Assembly: GCA_017549565.1 (NCBI GenBank) | Contig: JAFYUI010000007.1 | Span: 1 to 64,000 of the forward strand | Direction of reading: 5' to 3' | Length of the DNA: 64,000 nucleotides | DNA from: Clostridia bacterium | GTDB taxonomy: Bacteria; Bacillota; Clostridia; Oscillospirales; Acutalibacteraceae | Part shown: in pieces, positions 7,209 through 13,996 of the stretch | How positions within the stretch are numbered: the first letter of the stretch is position 1 | How the letters are laid out: the number at the start of each line of letters is the position of its first letter | Position numbers and translations under genes: made by a program | Notes under the pieces: generated by a model | Database searches by the model: none | Told to the model about the DNA's origin: nothing | The model's input: only the letters and a program-made list of their open reading frames with translations

Positions 7209-8285
7209 ATGCTTAATATTATTAAAGCGCATGCAGTGAAAAATCTTTGTTATATTGCTGCACAAAAAATGGTTCCTCAGGGCATTGTTGTGCATTCAAC
7301 AGGCGCAAACAACCCTAATTTAAAACGGTATGTAGATGCCGCTGATGAGGTGGGTGTCAACCCAAATGCAAACCATTGGAATAAAGCAAAGCCCGGTGGT
7401 AGAAAGGTTTGTGTGCACGCCTTCATCGGATATGACAAAAACAAACAAATTCGAGTGGCAGAAATACTTCCGCTTAATATTTGTTGTTGGGGTGTGGGCA
7501 GCGGTAAAAAAGGCAGCTATAACTTTAAACCCGCATATATTCAATTTGAAATTTGCGAAGACGGTTTAAAGGATAAAGATTATTATACAAAAGCTTTTAA
7601 TGTTGCCGCCCAATATTGCGCCCATTTATGCAAGCAATATAACATTTCAGTTGAAAAAATTGTCGGTCACTGTGAAGCGTACCGTTTGGGATATGGTTGC
7701 AACCATTCCGACCCAGAACATTGGATGAAAAAGTTCGGCGAAACGATGAGTGATTTCAGAAATCGAGTTTCAGAGATTCTAAAAATAGATGAAGTAAAGA
7801 TAGAGAATAAAGACGAAACTGTTATTGAAAACACATCTATTCAAAAAGGCGACCTTGTTTCAATTGTGAAAGGTGCAACCTATTACAACGGAAAGAGCAT
7901 TCCCGATTGGGTGCAAAAACAGCGCTGGTATGTGAAAGCAGAGCCGACAGGCAGTCGAGTAGTAATTGATAAAAGTGAAAACGGCAAGCATTCGATTTGC
8001 AGCCCTGTAGATGAAAAGTATTTAATTAAAGTTCAAAATGGTGAAGATATTTTGCCGCAAGGTAATAAAACGGTATCTAACAAATGCCCTTATCTTGTAA
8101 AAGTTAAGACGGACTGTTTGAACATTTATAACGATGTGGCACCTAACAATATTAAAAAGGGTGCAATTAAAGACAGAGGTGTTTACACCATCATAGAAGA
8201 AAAGACGGACTGTATGGGCGCAAAATGGGGCAAATTAAAATCCGGCGCAGGTTGGATTTCGCTTGATTTTGTAGAAAAAATTTAA
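7209..8285 (+). CDS. Endolysin: N-acetylmuramoyl-L-alanine amidase
   Basis: A 358-residue protein from ATG 7209 after AAGGAGGAA. The Amidase_2 domain (residues 20-180) shows zinc-ligand candidates His29 (GIVVHSTG), His154 (VGHCEA) and Asp168 (CNHSDPEHW), with HAFIGYDK and the region before YIQFEICE forming the fold. It cleaves the lactam-linked amide between MurNAc and L-Ala in peptidoglycan. The C-terminal 150 residues hold two small SH3-like wall-binding repeats (GDLVSIVKGATYYNG and CPYLVKVKTDCLNIY ... WGKLKSGAGWI). There is no signal peptide, consistent with holin-dependent release. It ends at a terminator. Confidence 0.9.
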   Translation: MLNIIKAHAVKNLCYIAAQKMVPQGIVVHSTGANNPNLKRYVDAADEVGVNPNANHWNKAKPGGRKVCVHAFIGYDKNKQIRVAEILPLNICCWGVGSGKKGSYNFKPAYIQFEICEDGLKDKDYYTKAFNVAAQYCAHLCKQYNISVEKIVGHCEAYRLGYGCNHSDPEHWMKKFGETMSDFRNRVSEILKIDEVKIENKDETVIENTSIQKGDLVSIVKGATYYNGKSIPDWVQKQRWYVKAEPTGSRVVIDKSENGKHSICSPVDEKYLIKVQNGEDILPQGNKTVSNKCPYLVKVKTDCLNIYNDVAPNNIKKGAIKDRGVYTIIEEKTDCMGAKWGKLKSGAGWISLDFVEKI

Positions 8286-8305
8286 AAATTTTTCTTTGTG
8301 AAAAT

Positions 8306-8340
8306 GGGCGGTTGGTGTAAACCCCAACCGCTTTTATTTT
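8306..8340 (+). terminator. Terminator after the lysis module
   Basis: GCGGTTGG (8308-8315) pairs with CCAACCGC (8324-8331), followed by TTTTATTTTG. The rest of 8341-8598 is AT-rich leader for the next gene and holds no other clear feature. Confidence 0.85.
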
Positions 8341-8598
8341 GTGTGATTTATAGCAAAATAATTAATTGTTTTATGGCCCTCAAAGGAAATGAAGGTTAAT
8401 TTTATTATAATACTTATATGTTGTTACTTTAGCGATAACTTGAAATGTGATAAATAAAGGGATTGTAAGGTGTTCGCTTGGTTTTTATTAGATTTTTTGC
8501 AACAAAGTTTAATTTATTTGGTTTTCTTATGGAAAAAAATTCGTTTTTTATTTAATTCTTTCATACTTTTATTAAATAAAAAAAGAGGTATAAATCTT

Positions 8599-9336
8599 AT
8601 GAAAAAGGAATTATTAAATTGTGTGGTTATATCTAATGAATTTGCAAGAAATAGTCAAATTAATTTAAATTGCAATGAATGGAAATTGTTGTTGTATTTG
8701 ATTTCGCGAATTAAAAAACATGAGAGAGTGTTTATGAAAGAGAAAATTACAGTCCGTGAAGTGTGTGAACTATGGGATATTTCAACTTTTCAAATCATTC
8801 GCAAATCAGTTGAAATGCTAGAAAAATGTGTTGTAAAAATTGGTGCTGATGAAATTAAAATGTTTGAATTTATTAAAGCTGATAAAAAACATATTATATA
8901 TAAATTTTCTAATGATATGGGTAAGCATTTGTTGGGTTTGGAAAATAATATGACAATATTTGATTTGGGGTATATTTATTCACTAAATTCAAAATATGCG
9001 ATTAGGTTATATCTATTTGCTTTGAGTTTTCGTCATTTGTCATATTATCATATTTCGGTAGAAAATTTCAAAGAACTTTTTGAAAGCGATTGTTACAAAA
9101 GTGAATTTGAACGGCGTGTGATAAATAAATCAATAGAATTAATAAATAAAGTTACGAATATTATTTTGCATTCAAAGTGTGAAAATAATAGATATTATTT
9201 TGCGTTGAGAGAGAAAAGCAAAACTCAAAAGAGAAAATATAACGTAGATTCCTGGAAAGATAAAATTATAACAATACCAAATTGTGAGGAAAGAGCAAAA
9301 AAATTTTTTGATGGTATAAATTTTGATGATTTTTAG
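8599..9336 (+). CDS. Replication initiator protein, Rep_3/RepB family
   Basis: A 245-residue protein. ATG 8599 follows AGAGG; the frame extends further up but that part is an improbable run of Phe and Leu. The N-terminus has the Rep_3 signature (LNCVVISNEFARNSQINLNCNEWKLLLYLISRI), then a winged-helix half (ITVREVCELWDI, IIRKSVEMLEKC) and a second (LGYIYSLNSKYAIRLYLFALSF, VENFKELFESDCYKSEFERRVINKSIELIN). Such proteins bind iterons and start replication of plasmids and some phages or integrated elements. Its presence suggests the element can replicate after excision. No obvious iteron array was found beside it. Confidence 0.8.
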   Translation: MKKELLNCVVISNEFARNSQINLNCNEWKLLLYLISRIKKHERVFMKEKITVREVCELWDISTFQIIRKSVEMLEKCVVKIGADEIKMFEFIKADKKHIIYKFSNDMGKHLLGLENNMTIFDLGYIYSLNSKYAIRLYLFALSFRHLSYYHISVENFKELFESDCYKSEFERRVINKSIELINKVTNIILHSKCENNRYYFALREKSKTQKRKYNVDSWKDKIITIPNCEERAKKFFDGINFDDF

Positions 9337-9337
9337 T

Positions 9338-9364
9338 TTGTGAGTGTTTGTTATCCGTCATACT
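9338..9364 (+). promoter_or_regulatory. Recurrent element promoter-like motif, copy a
   Basis: TTGTGA (9338-9343), 15 bp, CATACT (9359-9364) then TG; flanked by TATCCGT. Upstream of the OB-like gene. Same spacing as copies at 9957, 10124, 13599 and 14562. Confidence 0.5.
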
Positions 9365-9397
9365 TGTTTAAAGTAAATGACGAAGGGAGGGAACCAA

Positions 9398-9949
9398 ATG
9401 GACAAAAAAGTTAGAACGGAGATTTATGGTAGAATTGTTAGTGTTGCATTATGGAATGACGTAGTCAATATGACTCTTGAAACATATAGCGGATTGGCCA
9501 ACCTCAAGATTCCGTATAGATGTTGTAATGTGAAAAAGTGGTATAAGAACGATTTTGTAAAAATAAGCGGAACCGTAAACAAATATGAAATGAAAAATTC
9601 TATTTACGAAATTATATTTACTAATTGTATATTGGAAAAACAATTTGACATTAAAACTGAAAAGTCAAAATTGGATTATAATGCTGATTTTTCGTTTTTG
9701 GGGCATATTGTATCAATTGAATTGGTTGAAGAAAATTTTTATAAAGTATTCTTTAAAACTGCTGAAGATGAAGAAATATATACAATATATTTTGAAAAAT
9801 CAATTTTTGAATCTGCAATGGAAGAATTTGATTTCAGAAGACTTATATATCTTTACGGAAAATTTTCCGCTGTTAGTTATAAGAAATATTCATATAACGA
9901 AGCTGTAAGTGAGATTAGATATTACGGCGTGGGAATGAAATACTTGTAA
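9398..9949 (+). CDS. Hypothetical protein with two OB-like repeats
   Basis: A 183-residue protein from ATG 9398 after GGGAGG (9385-9390). The sequence shows an internal repeat: EIYGRIVSVALWNDVVNMTLET ... FVKISGTVNKYE, and FLGHIVSIELVEENFYKVFFKT ... LIYLYGKFSAVS. Each half has the short-strand pattern and glycine positions of an OB fold, suggesting a single-strand nucleic-acid binding protein. That would suit its place directly after the replication initiator. I do not recognise a named family; the fold is inferred. Confidence 0.5.
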   Translation: MDKKVRTEIYGRIVSVALWNDVVNMTLETYSGLANLKIPYRCCNVKKWYKNDFVKISGTVNKYEMKNSIYEIIFTNCILEKQFDIKTEKSKLDYNADFSFLGHIVSIELVEENFYKVFFKTAEDEEIYTIYFEKSIFESAMEEFDFRRLIYLYGKFSAVSYKKYSYNEAVSEIRYYGVGMKYL

Positions 9950-9956
9950 TTATTAT

Positions 9957-9983
9957 TTGTAACACATATTATTCTGTCATACT
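9957..9983 (+). promoter_or_regulatory. Recurrent element promoter-like motif, copy b
   Basis: TTGTAA (9957-9962), 15 bp, CATACT (9978-9983), with CTGT directly before. Lies just after the OB-like gene and before a 250-bp non-coding leader. Confidence 0.45.
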
Positions 9984-10083
9984 ATAGTTATAACCGGATA
10001 ATACGATTGGAGCTGTCACCAATTGATTTGGTTATATTAACTTCCTTTTTTTATCTTTTTATGTCTTTTTTGTTGATTTAGGG

Positions 10084-10120
10084 AAAAGTGGGCTTGCTTC
10101 GGCAGGTCCATTTTTCTTTT
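10084..10120 (+). terminator. Terminator with TTCG tetraloop
   Basis: TGGGCTTGC (10089-10097), loop TTCG, GCAGGTCCA (10102-10110), then TTTTTCTTTT. It may end a short transcript begun at the motif near 9983, giving an untranslated RNA of about 120 nt. Confidence 0.75.
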
Positions 10121-10123
10121 CGG

Positions 10124-10150
10124 TTGAATGTAGTAGTGGTAATTCATACT
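10124..10150 (+). promoter_or_regulatory. Recurrent element promoter-like motif, copy c
   Basis: TTGAAT (10124-10129), 15 bp, CATACT (10145-10150) then TATATT. It lies directly after a terminator and before the small ORF at 10233, as expected of a promoter. Confidence 0.5.
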
Positions 10151-10232
10151 TATATTGCAGAATATTAAACACGATAAGGAGTGAAATTGCTACAATGTGT
10201 TACTGCAATAATTATATAAAGGAGAATAAAAA

Positions 10233-10379
10233 TTGATTTTAATTGATGGCATAAAAATTGAATCGTTCACACCGAGAATGGCGTACATAAACAATACGTC
10301 GGTGTGTGATGATAAATACAAATATTTAGAAAGATCAATTATGAGAAGCAAGGTGGGTAGAGATGGTCACAATTATTGA
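10233..10379 (+). CDS. Small ORF, 48 aa, hypothetical
   Basis: TTG start at 10233, 8 nt after AAAGGAG. The product begins MILIDGIKIESFTPRM and ends VGRDGHNY. There is no recognisable domain. It ends 18 nt before the next gene. A separate 12-codon frame (MVTIIELARTYL, from ATG 10363) bridges to the TTG start of the next gene, its stop overlapping that start, which could serve translational coupling. Expression is supported only by the ribosome site. Confidence 0.4.
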   Translation: MILIDGIKIESFTPRMAYINNTSVCDDKYKYLERSIMRSKVGRDGHNY

Positions 10380-10397
10380 ATTGGCGAGAACATACCT

Positions 10398-11156
10398 TTG
10401 AAAAACGAGTATATGGAATTTGCACGAAATACCTTGATTGTTGCTAATCAAAATGGTGAGTGGAAATTTATTGCAATTATAAAAGGTAAGGTTTTTGATG
10501 TCACAAGTAATGTGGAAAATGAAACTATTAAGATGTTATTGGCTACACATCAGTTTAGTGTTATTGATGATTATGGTAAAGAGTTGTTAATACATAATTA
10601 TGATGAACTAATTGAGTTTTATAATGCTGTTAACAGCTTTAGAAAGAACTTTAACTTTTGTTTGGATAGGTATCATAGTTATATGGATGAACTACATAAA
10701 TTGCGTAAATACCGTACCGAGACAGCAAATTGTTTTATCAATGATGATTATAACCGTTTGGTTGATTTGCTTGATGAATTGGTTAAGGAAACATCGGAGG
10801 TACTTTATCAATTGTATAATGCCGAAGAAGCAAAAATTTTAGAAAAGTATATTCATAAGCCGAGCGAAGATGAAAAATTATGCGTGCTATTCGGCTTATA
10901 CATTGCGGTTCTTAGAGCATATATATGTAACTATGATTATGAGAACAGTAGTATGACATTGGATGAGAAAATAAGGAATAAGTTTCAAAAAGAGTTTAAT
11001 TATTTTATTGCGGATCGTGATTGCATAATTGAGAAGTATGCAAAATATTTTGCTTTGAAGCAAATTGAGATTGATGAGATAAGGCAGTTGCTTAAAGATG
11101 CCGGAATTGATGGAGGAGAGTGGATTACTGAAGAAGCAGAATTAACATTGTTGTAG
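10398..11156 (+). CDS. Hypothetical helical protein
   Basis: A 252-residue protein; the nominal start is TTG 10398, with ATG 10413 (MEFARN) as an alternative, since neither has a strong ribosome site. The chain opens with a short beta-like segment (TLIVANQNGEWKFIAIIKGKVFDVTS) and is otherwise acidic and alpha-helical (IEFYNAVNSFRKNFNFCLDRYHSYMDELHKL; LVDLLDELVKETSEVLYQLYNAEEAKILEKYI). It ends IDGGEWITEEAELTLL. No transmembrane segment or catalytic motif is seen. Homologues are likely in other mobile elements, but I cannot name a family. Confidence 0.6.
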   Translation: MKNEYMEFARNTLIVANQNGEWKFIAIIKGKVFDVTSNVENETIKMLLATHQFSVIDDYGKELLIHNYDELIEFYNAVNSFRKNFNFCLDRYHSYMDELHKLRKYRTETANCFINDDYNRLVDLLDELVKETSEVLYQLYNAEEAKILEKYIHKPSEDEKLCVLFGLYIAVLRAYICNYDYENSSMTLDEKIRNKFQKEFNYFIADRDCIIEKYAKYFALKQIEIDEIRQLLKDAGIDGGEWITEEAELTLL

Positions 11157-11160
11157 CAAA

Positions 11161-11212
11161 AAATTAACGGTTATTTATGCTCTTGTAAAGTGCATAAATA
11201 ACCAGTTAATTT
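11161..11212. repeat. Long perfect inverted repeat 1
   Basis: GGTTATTTATGC (11169-11180) and GCATAAATAACC (11192-11203) pair perfectly; the outer AAATTAAC and GTTAATTT extend the stem to about 20 bp with one bulged A. No T-run follows, so it is not an ordinary terminator. It may be a replication, transfer or regulatory site. Confidence 0.75.
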
Positions 11213-11257
11213 GGGGAGAAACGGAGTGTCTAACCGTTAGCCCGTCTACGCTTGACG

Positions 11258-11293
11258 TTTACTTATGGGAGAAAATTATCTCCCATAAGTAAA
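11258..11293. repeat. Long perfect inverted repeat 2
   Basis: TTTACTTATGGGAGA (11258-11272) and TCTCCCATAAGTAAA (11279-11293) form a 15-bp perfect stem with a 6-nt loop, again without a T-run. It lies 45 bp downstream of inverted repeat 1 and 31 bp upstream of the antitoxin promoter. Confidence 0.75.
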
Positions 11294-11323
11294 ATACTAA
11301 ATAGAGCCATTGACAGTTTAGCG

Positions 11324-11352
11324 TTGACTTGTTATTTAAAAAGGTATATAAT
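11324..11352 (+). promoter_or_regulatory. Promoter of the Fic toxin-antitoxin operon
   Basis: TTGACT (11324-11329), 17-bp spacer, TATAAT (11347-11352), about 18 bp before the antitoxin ATG. The start point would lie so close to the gene that the leader is very short. Confidence 0.8.
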
Positions 11353-11370
11353 ATATGCGAGGTGAAAATT

Positions 11371-11535
11371 ATGTCAATTGACAAAGCCATTCAAAATGCT
11401 GCTGCTTCTGTTGAAATGGAAGGATATGTTATAGATGAACAGTGCAAAAACTGGTGTCATCAGTTTTTGAATAGTGAAATGTCTATGGAAGAATATATTT
11501 CACTTGTTAAACAACAAGCAGGAGTTATGGCATAA
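11371..11535 (+). CDS. VbhA-like antitoxin of Fic toxin
   Basis: A 54-residue protein from ATG 11371 after GAGGTG. It contains SVEMEG, matching the Fic-inhibitory motif (S/T)xxxE(G/N), whose Glu blocks ATP binding in the partner Fic domain, followed by helical segments (SMEEYISLVKQQAG) as in VbhA-type antitoxins. Its last base is the first base of the toxin gene (overlap TAATG). It is a class I Fic system with a separate inhibitor protein. Confidence 0.85.
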   Translation: MSIDKAIQNAAASVEMEGYVIDEQCKNWCHQFLNSEMSMEEYISLVKQQAGVMA

Positions 11536-12125
11536 TGGGATATAGTATTGATACAATCACTGAAGATTGTTATGAGGGAACGACCTGTTTAATTAATAAA
11601 TTTGATATTAAGGACGAAAAGCAATTAGCTACAATCGAAGCTAAGATAACCTTTGCTAAAATGTCGGCATTAGAAAGAGAACCTATTAAAGGTACTTTTG
11701 ATTTCGAACATTACAAAGACATACATCGCTATCTTTTTGGAGATATTTATGATTGGGCTGGAAGTATAAGAACAATCAATATATCTAAAAAAGGGACAAG
11801 ATTTGCAGAAGTGGATGAAATTGACGATCTAGCCACCGCTTGTTTTGAACGATTAAAAAAACAAAATTACTTTTGTAATCAGGATAAAAACAGTTTTATT
11901 GATGATATTGTTGATTTTTACTGTGTAACAAATATGCTTCATCCATTTCGTGAGGGTAATGGTAGAACGCAACGGGCCTTTTTATCGCAATTGATAAGGA
12001 ATGCAGGATATAATATTGATTTTTCGGATATTGACACAGATTCGTTAATGGCTGCAACAATTCATTCAGCTAATGGTGTGACTGATTATCTTAAAGAAAT
12101 TTTTGAAAACGCAATTTATAAGTAA
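11535..12125 (+). CDS. fic: Fic/DOC-family toxin (adenylyltransferase)
   Basis: A 196-residue protein with the full Fic motif HPFREGNGR near residue 136 (catalytic His, phosphate-binding GNGR) and the upstream segment FDFEHYKDIHRYLFGDIYDWAGSIRTINISKKGTRFA, typical of Fic proteins. Fic enzymes transfer AMP from ATP to hydroxyl groups of target proteins such as DNA gyrase. The immediately preceding antitoxin with its SVEMEG motif indicates a VbhT/VbhA-like module, probably an element-maintenance or defence system. It ends at a strong terminator. Confidence 0.9.
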   Translation: MGYSIDTITEDCYEGTTCLINKFDIKDEKQLATIEAKITFAKMSALEREPIKGTFDFEHYKDIHRYLFGDIYDWAGSIRTINISKKGTRFAEVDEIDDLATACFERLKKQNYFCNQDKNSFIDDIVDFYCVTNMLHPFREGNGRTQRAFLSQLIRNAGYNIDFSDIDTDSLMAATIHSANGVTDYLKEIFENAIYK

Positions 12126-12126
12126 T

Positions 12127-12157
12127 TAACCGCCTTTATAAGGCGGTTTTTATTTTA
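12127..12157 (+). terminator. Terminator after fic
   Basis: AACCGCCTT, short loop, AAGGCGGTT, then TTTATTTTAT. Confidence 0.85.
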
Positions 12158-12199
12158 TATATGAAGCATTTCTATCATACTTGTTTTGGGGTGATTGTA

Positions 12200-13141
12200 A
12201 TGAAAAAGAAAAAATCCAAAACAAGGGTTATTCGTGATGAATGCAACGAGATACTCAACCAAATACCGCATAATTTAACAAAATCTCAGTATAAAAATAT
12301 TGTTAGGCGTTATGTGGAATATTGTCGTCGTGAGTTTGACGTGCAAAATTTTGAAGATTGTAAAGGGTATATACAAACGTACTGTGACTATCTTCAAAAT
12401 CAGGGTTATACGACCAGCACAATACACACATACATTAGCGGAGTATGTAAATGCTGGGATGTGCCATTAAAACTTATTGAGAAGCCGATAAGACACATTA
12501 GTGAGTATACTAAGGGGAGAAGTAAATATCATGATAAATACCGTACTGCAACTGATTTGGCGGCGGAACGGTGGAAAGATTTGGTTCAATTTCAGATGCT
12601 TACGGGAATCCGTAGAGCGGAATTATCGCGTTTGACGGGTAAGGATTTAGTTTTTAAGGATGGAATATGGAATATTTTTGTCCGTAATGGAAAAGGCGGC
12701 AAGGATAGTTATATATATGTAAGCGATATTGATAAAGTTAAACCATATTTTGAAGGTAAAGGACCTAATGAGAAAATTTTTGACGAGGCGCTTTTCAAAA
12801 ATGATTTAAATTTGCATTGGCTGCGCGCAAAAAATGCGCAGCTGGTTTATAAACTGTTTGAGGACAGGATTAAAAAATATCCAACATACCGTGACGAACT
12901 TGAAAAGTTGGTTCGTAAGCGTTGGGCAGAAGGCAATAAAGATAAAAAGACAGGAAAGCCCAAACCATTTCCTGAAGATAGTATAAATGGGAAATATGTC
13001 CTTCGTGGACTTAACAGAAAGTTCGCTATTAAAAACAAATTGCCTTTTGTTTATGATAAGTTGATTTTAAAAGCCGTATCAGTTTTATGTTTGTCGCATT
13101 ATAGGACTGATATTACAATTTTGTACATGCTTTATATTTAG
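12200..13141 (+). CDS. Tyrosine recombinase/integrase
   Basis: A 313-residue protein; ATG 12200 follows GGGGTGAT, so the upstream in-frame ATG at 12161 is not used. The N-terminal SAM-like arm domain (residues 10-100; KSQYKNIVRRYVEYCRREF, YTTSTIHTYISGV) is followed by a catalytic domain with Arg I in TGIRRAELSRLTG (about residue 135), GKGGKDSYIYV, and the C-terminal box LSHYRTDITILYM with the likely nucleophile Tyr. The canonical HxxR box is replaced by LRGLNRKFA, as in a clostridial integrase subgroup. It may resolve or integrate the element; the element ends beside a serine recombinase instead, so this enzyme may belong to an older nested element. Confidence 0.85.
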   Translation: MKKKKSKTRVIRDECNEILNQIPHNLTKSQYKNIVRRYVEYCRREFDVQNFEDCKGYIQTYCDYLQNQGYTTSTIHTYISGVCKCWDVPLKLIEKPIRHISEYTKGRSKYHDKYRTATDLAAERWKDLVQFQMLTGIRRAELSRLTGKDLVFKDGIWNIFVRNGKGGKDSYIYVSDIDKVKPYFEGKGPNEKIFDEALFKNDLNLHWLRAKNAQLVYKLFEDRIKKYPTYRDELEKLVRKRWAEGNKDKKTGKPKPFPEDSINGKYVLRGLNRKFAIKNKLPFVYDKLILKAVSVLCLSHYRTDITILYMLYI

Positions 13142-13226
13142 TGATTATACACAAATTTTGGCTCAAAAAAAGTGTAATAGAAATTTGGTTAATTTTCCGA
13201 ATTTTCAAAAACCTCTTAAAAAACTC

Positions 13227-13255
13227 TTCACAAAAAATTAGTGGTATGTTATAAT
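13227..13255 (+). promoter_or_regulatory. Strong promoter of a candidate small RNA
   Basis: TTCACA (13227-13232), 17 bp, TATAAT (13250-13255) with an extended TGT before the -10. No protein gene follows within 420 bp. Confidence 0.75.
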
Positions 13256-13261
13256 GAAATT

Positions 13262-13412
13262 AGAAGGTTAAGAAAACCTTGAAAAACAAAATAAAATCAT
13301 ATAGAGATTAATTGTGTGGCTTTGAATAACAAAGCAAAGAAATTTTTTAGAGTTTGTGTACAAGGGATAAGTGTGCGCAAACGCTTAAAACACACAATTA
13401 ATCTCTTTTTTT
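13262..13412 (+). ncRNA. Candidate element-encoded small RNA ending in a long hairpin
   Basis: From the predicted start, AAGGTT/AACCTT gives a small first hairpin. Then AGAGATTAATTGTGTG (13303-13318) pairs perfectly with CACACAATTAATCTCT (13391-13406), followed by TTTTTTT, which would act as a terminator. The 72-nt apical region contains GCTTTG-AATAA-CAAAGC (13319-13335) and smaller helices. A promoter, a structured body and a terminator in 190 bp without an ORF support a real transcript of about 150 nt. I cannot assign it to a known RNA family. Confidence 0.55.
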
Positions 13413-13427
13413 ATCCCAAAACTGCAC

Positions 13428-13580
13428 CTTGACAATTGAATCATGCGACGAGAAGGCGATACTTTGTGCGATGAACCACTCGGGAGAGTGTATAGCCAAA
13501 GCAAATACACCTTGGTGAGAGTCCAGGGTAGGAACATACTTAAGGCGCATGCCACTAGCGAATCTTATGAAAGGAGTAAA
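13428..13580 (+). ncRNA. Candidate structured RNA or cis-regulatory leader
   Basis: This GC-richer island in AT-rich DNA can fold with CATGCG (13442-13447) pairing to CGCATG (13546-13551), CTTTG (13462-13466) to CAAAG (13497-13501), and a GNRA-capped hairpin CACTC-GGGA-GAGTG (13477-13490). The only ORF across it (from 13443) has no ribosome site and an odd composition. A purine-rich AAAGGAG follows at 13570. TGCGAC at its start slightly recalls group II intron 5' ends, but no intron protein or domain V is seen. The family is unknown. Confidence 0.4.
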
Positions 13581-13598
13581 AATTACTTATGCAAAAAA

Positions 13599-13625
13599 TT
13601 GTATGATGTACCTATCTGTCATACT
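13599..13625 (+). promoter_or_regulatory. Recurrent element promoter-like motif, copy d
   Basis: TTGTAT (13599-13604), 15 bp, CATACT (13620-13625) then TATTTT, flanked by TATCTGT. Upstream of the first FRGY-family gene. Confidence 0.55.
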
Positions 13626-13677
13626 TATTTTAGAAAAAACCACGATATGAGTAAATTAATTATAAGGAGTTTTAATA

Positions 13678-13980
13678 ATGAAATGTAAAATTAACAAAAC
13701 AAAATATGAGATTCAGGAATTGATGGTATACCAAGATGATTTAATTGAGGAAAAAAGAACGTGTTTTAGCACGTTGAAAGAGGCCGAAAAGTTCTATGAT
13801 ATGTTAGAAGATAATATGCTTAACGAAATTAATTCAACCGGCAGCTTTCGTGGTTATGACCAAAACGATTTTTGCATTGGCGAAGCAAATAATACATTGA
13901 ATTGTATGAAGTTGGTTATAATATGCGACAAAGCCCAAGAAGAGCCAATATATACATTAGGATTAAAAAAAGAAAATTAA
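13678..13980 (+). CDS. Small FRGY-motif protein 1, hypothetical
   Basis: A 100-residue protein from ATG 13678, 7 nt after AAGGAG. The layout is N-terminal strands (YEIQELMVYQDDLIEEKRTCF), a helix (STLKEAEKFYDMLEDNML), then GSFRGYDQNDFCIGEA and a final strand segment (MKLVIICDK). The same order recurs in the proteins at 13997 and 14666, so the three are diverged paralogues. Small, acidic and soluble, with no catalytic motif seen. Comparable small genes in mobile elements often encode anti-defence or regulatory factors, but nothing here proves that. Confidence 0.65.
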   Translation: MKCKINKTKYEIQELMVYQDDLIEEKRTCFSTLKEAEKFYDMLEDNMLNEINSTGSFRGYDQNDFCIGEANNTLNCMKLVIICDKAQEEPIYTLGLKKEN

Positions 13981-13996
13981 TAAAGGAGTTATAAAT

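Noticed and set aside
4900-8285. Complete prophage
   Set aside because: Only lysis genes and two possible decoration proteins are present; no terminase, portal, capsid or tail genes were found in the window.
9645-9908. 87-codon frame inside the OB-like gene
   Set aside because: Shadow frame in another phase of a gene with a clear ribosome site and internal repeat.
12161-12199. Upstream ATG of the tyrosine recombinase
   Set aside because: It overlaps the fic terminator tail and the CATACTT motif and has no ribosome site, whereas ATG 12200 follows GGGGTGAT.
13429-13463. TTGACA at 13429 as a second promoter
   Set aside because: No -10 within 16-19 bp; the nearest candidate (GATACT) is 23 bp away.
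13428-13580. Group II intron
   Set aside because: TGCGAC resembles intron 5' ends, but the region is about 150 nt, with no domain V-like hairpin or reverse transcriptase gene.
13443-13688. 81-codon open frame through the structured region upstream of the FRGY genes
   Set aside because: It has no ribosome site, an odd amino-acid make-up, overlaps the predicted RNA stems and ends inside the next real gene.
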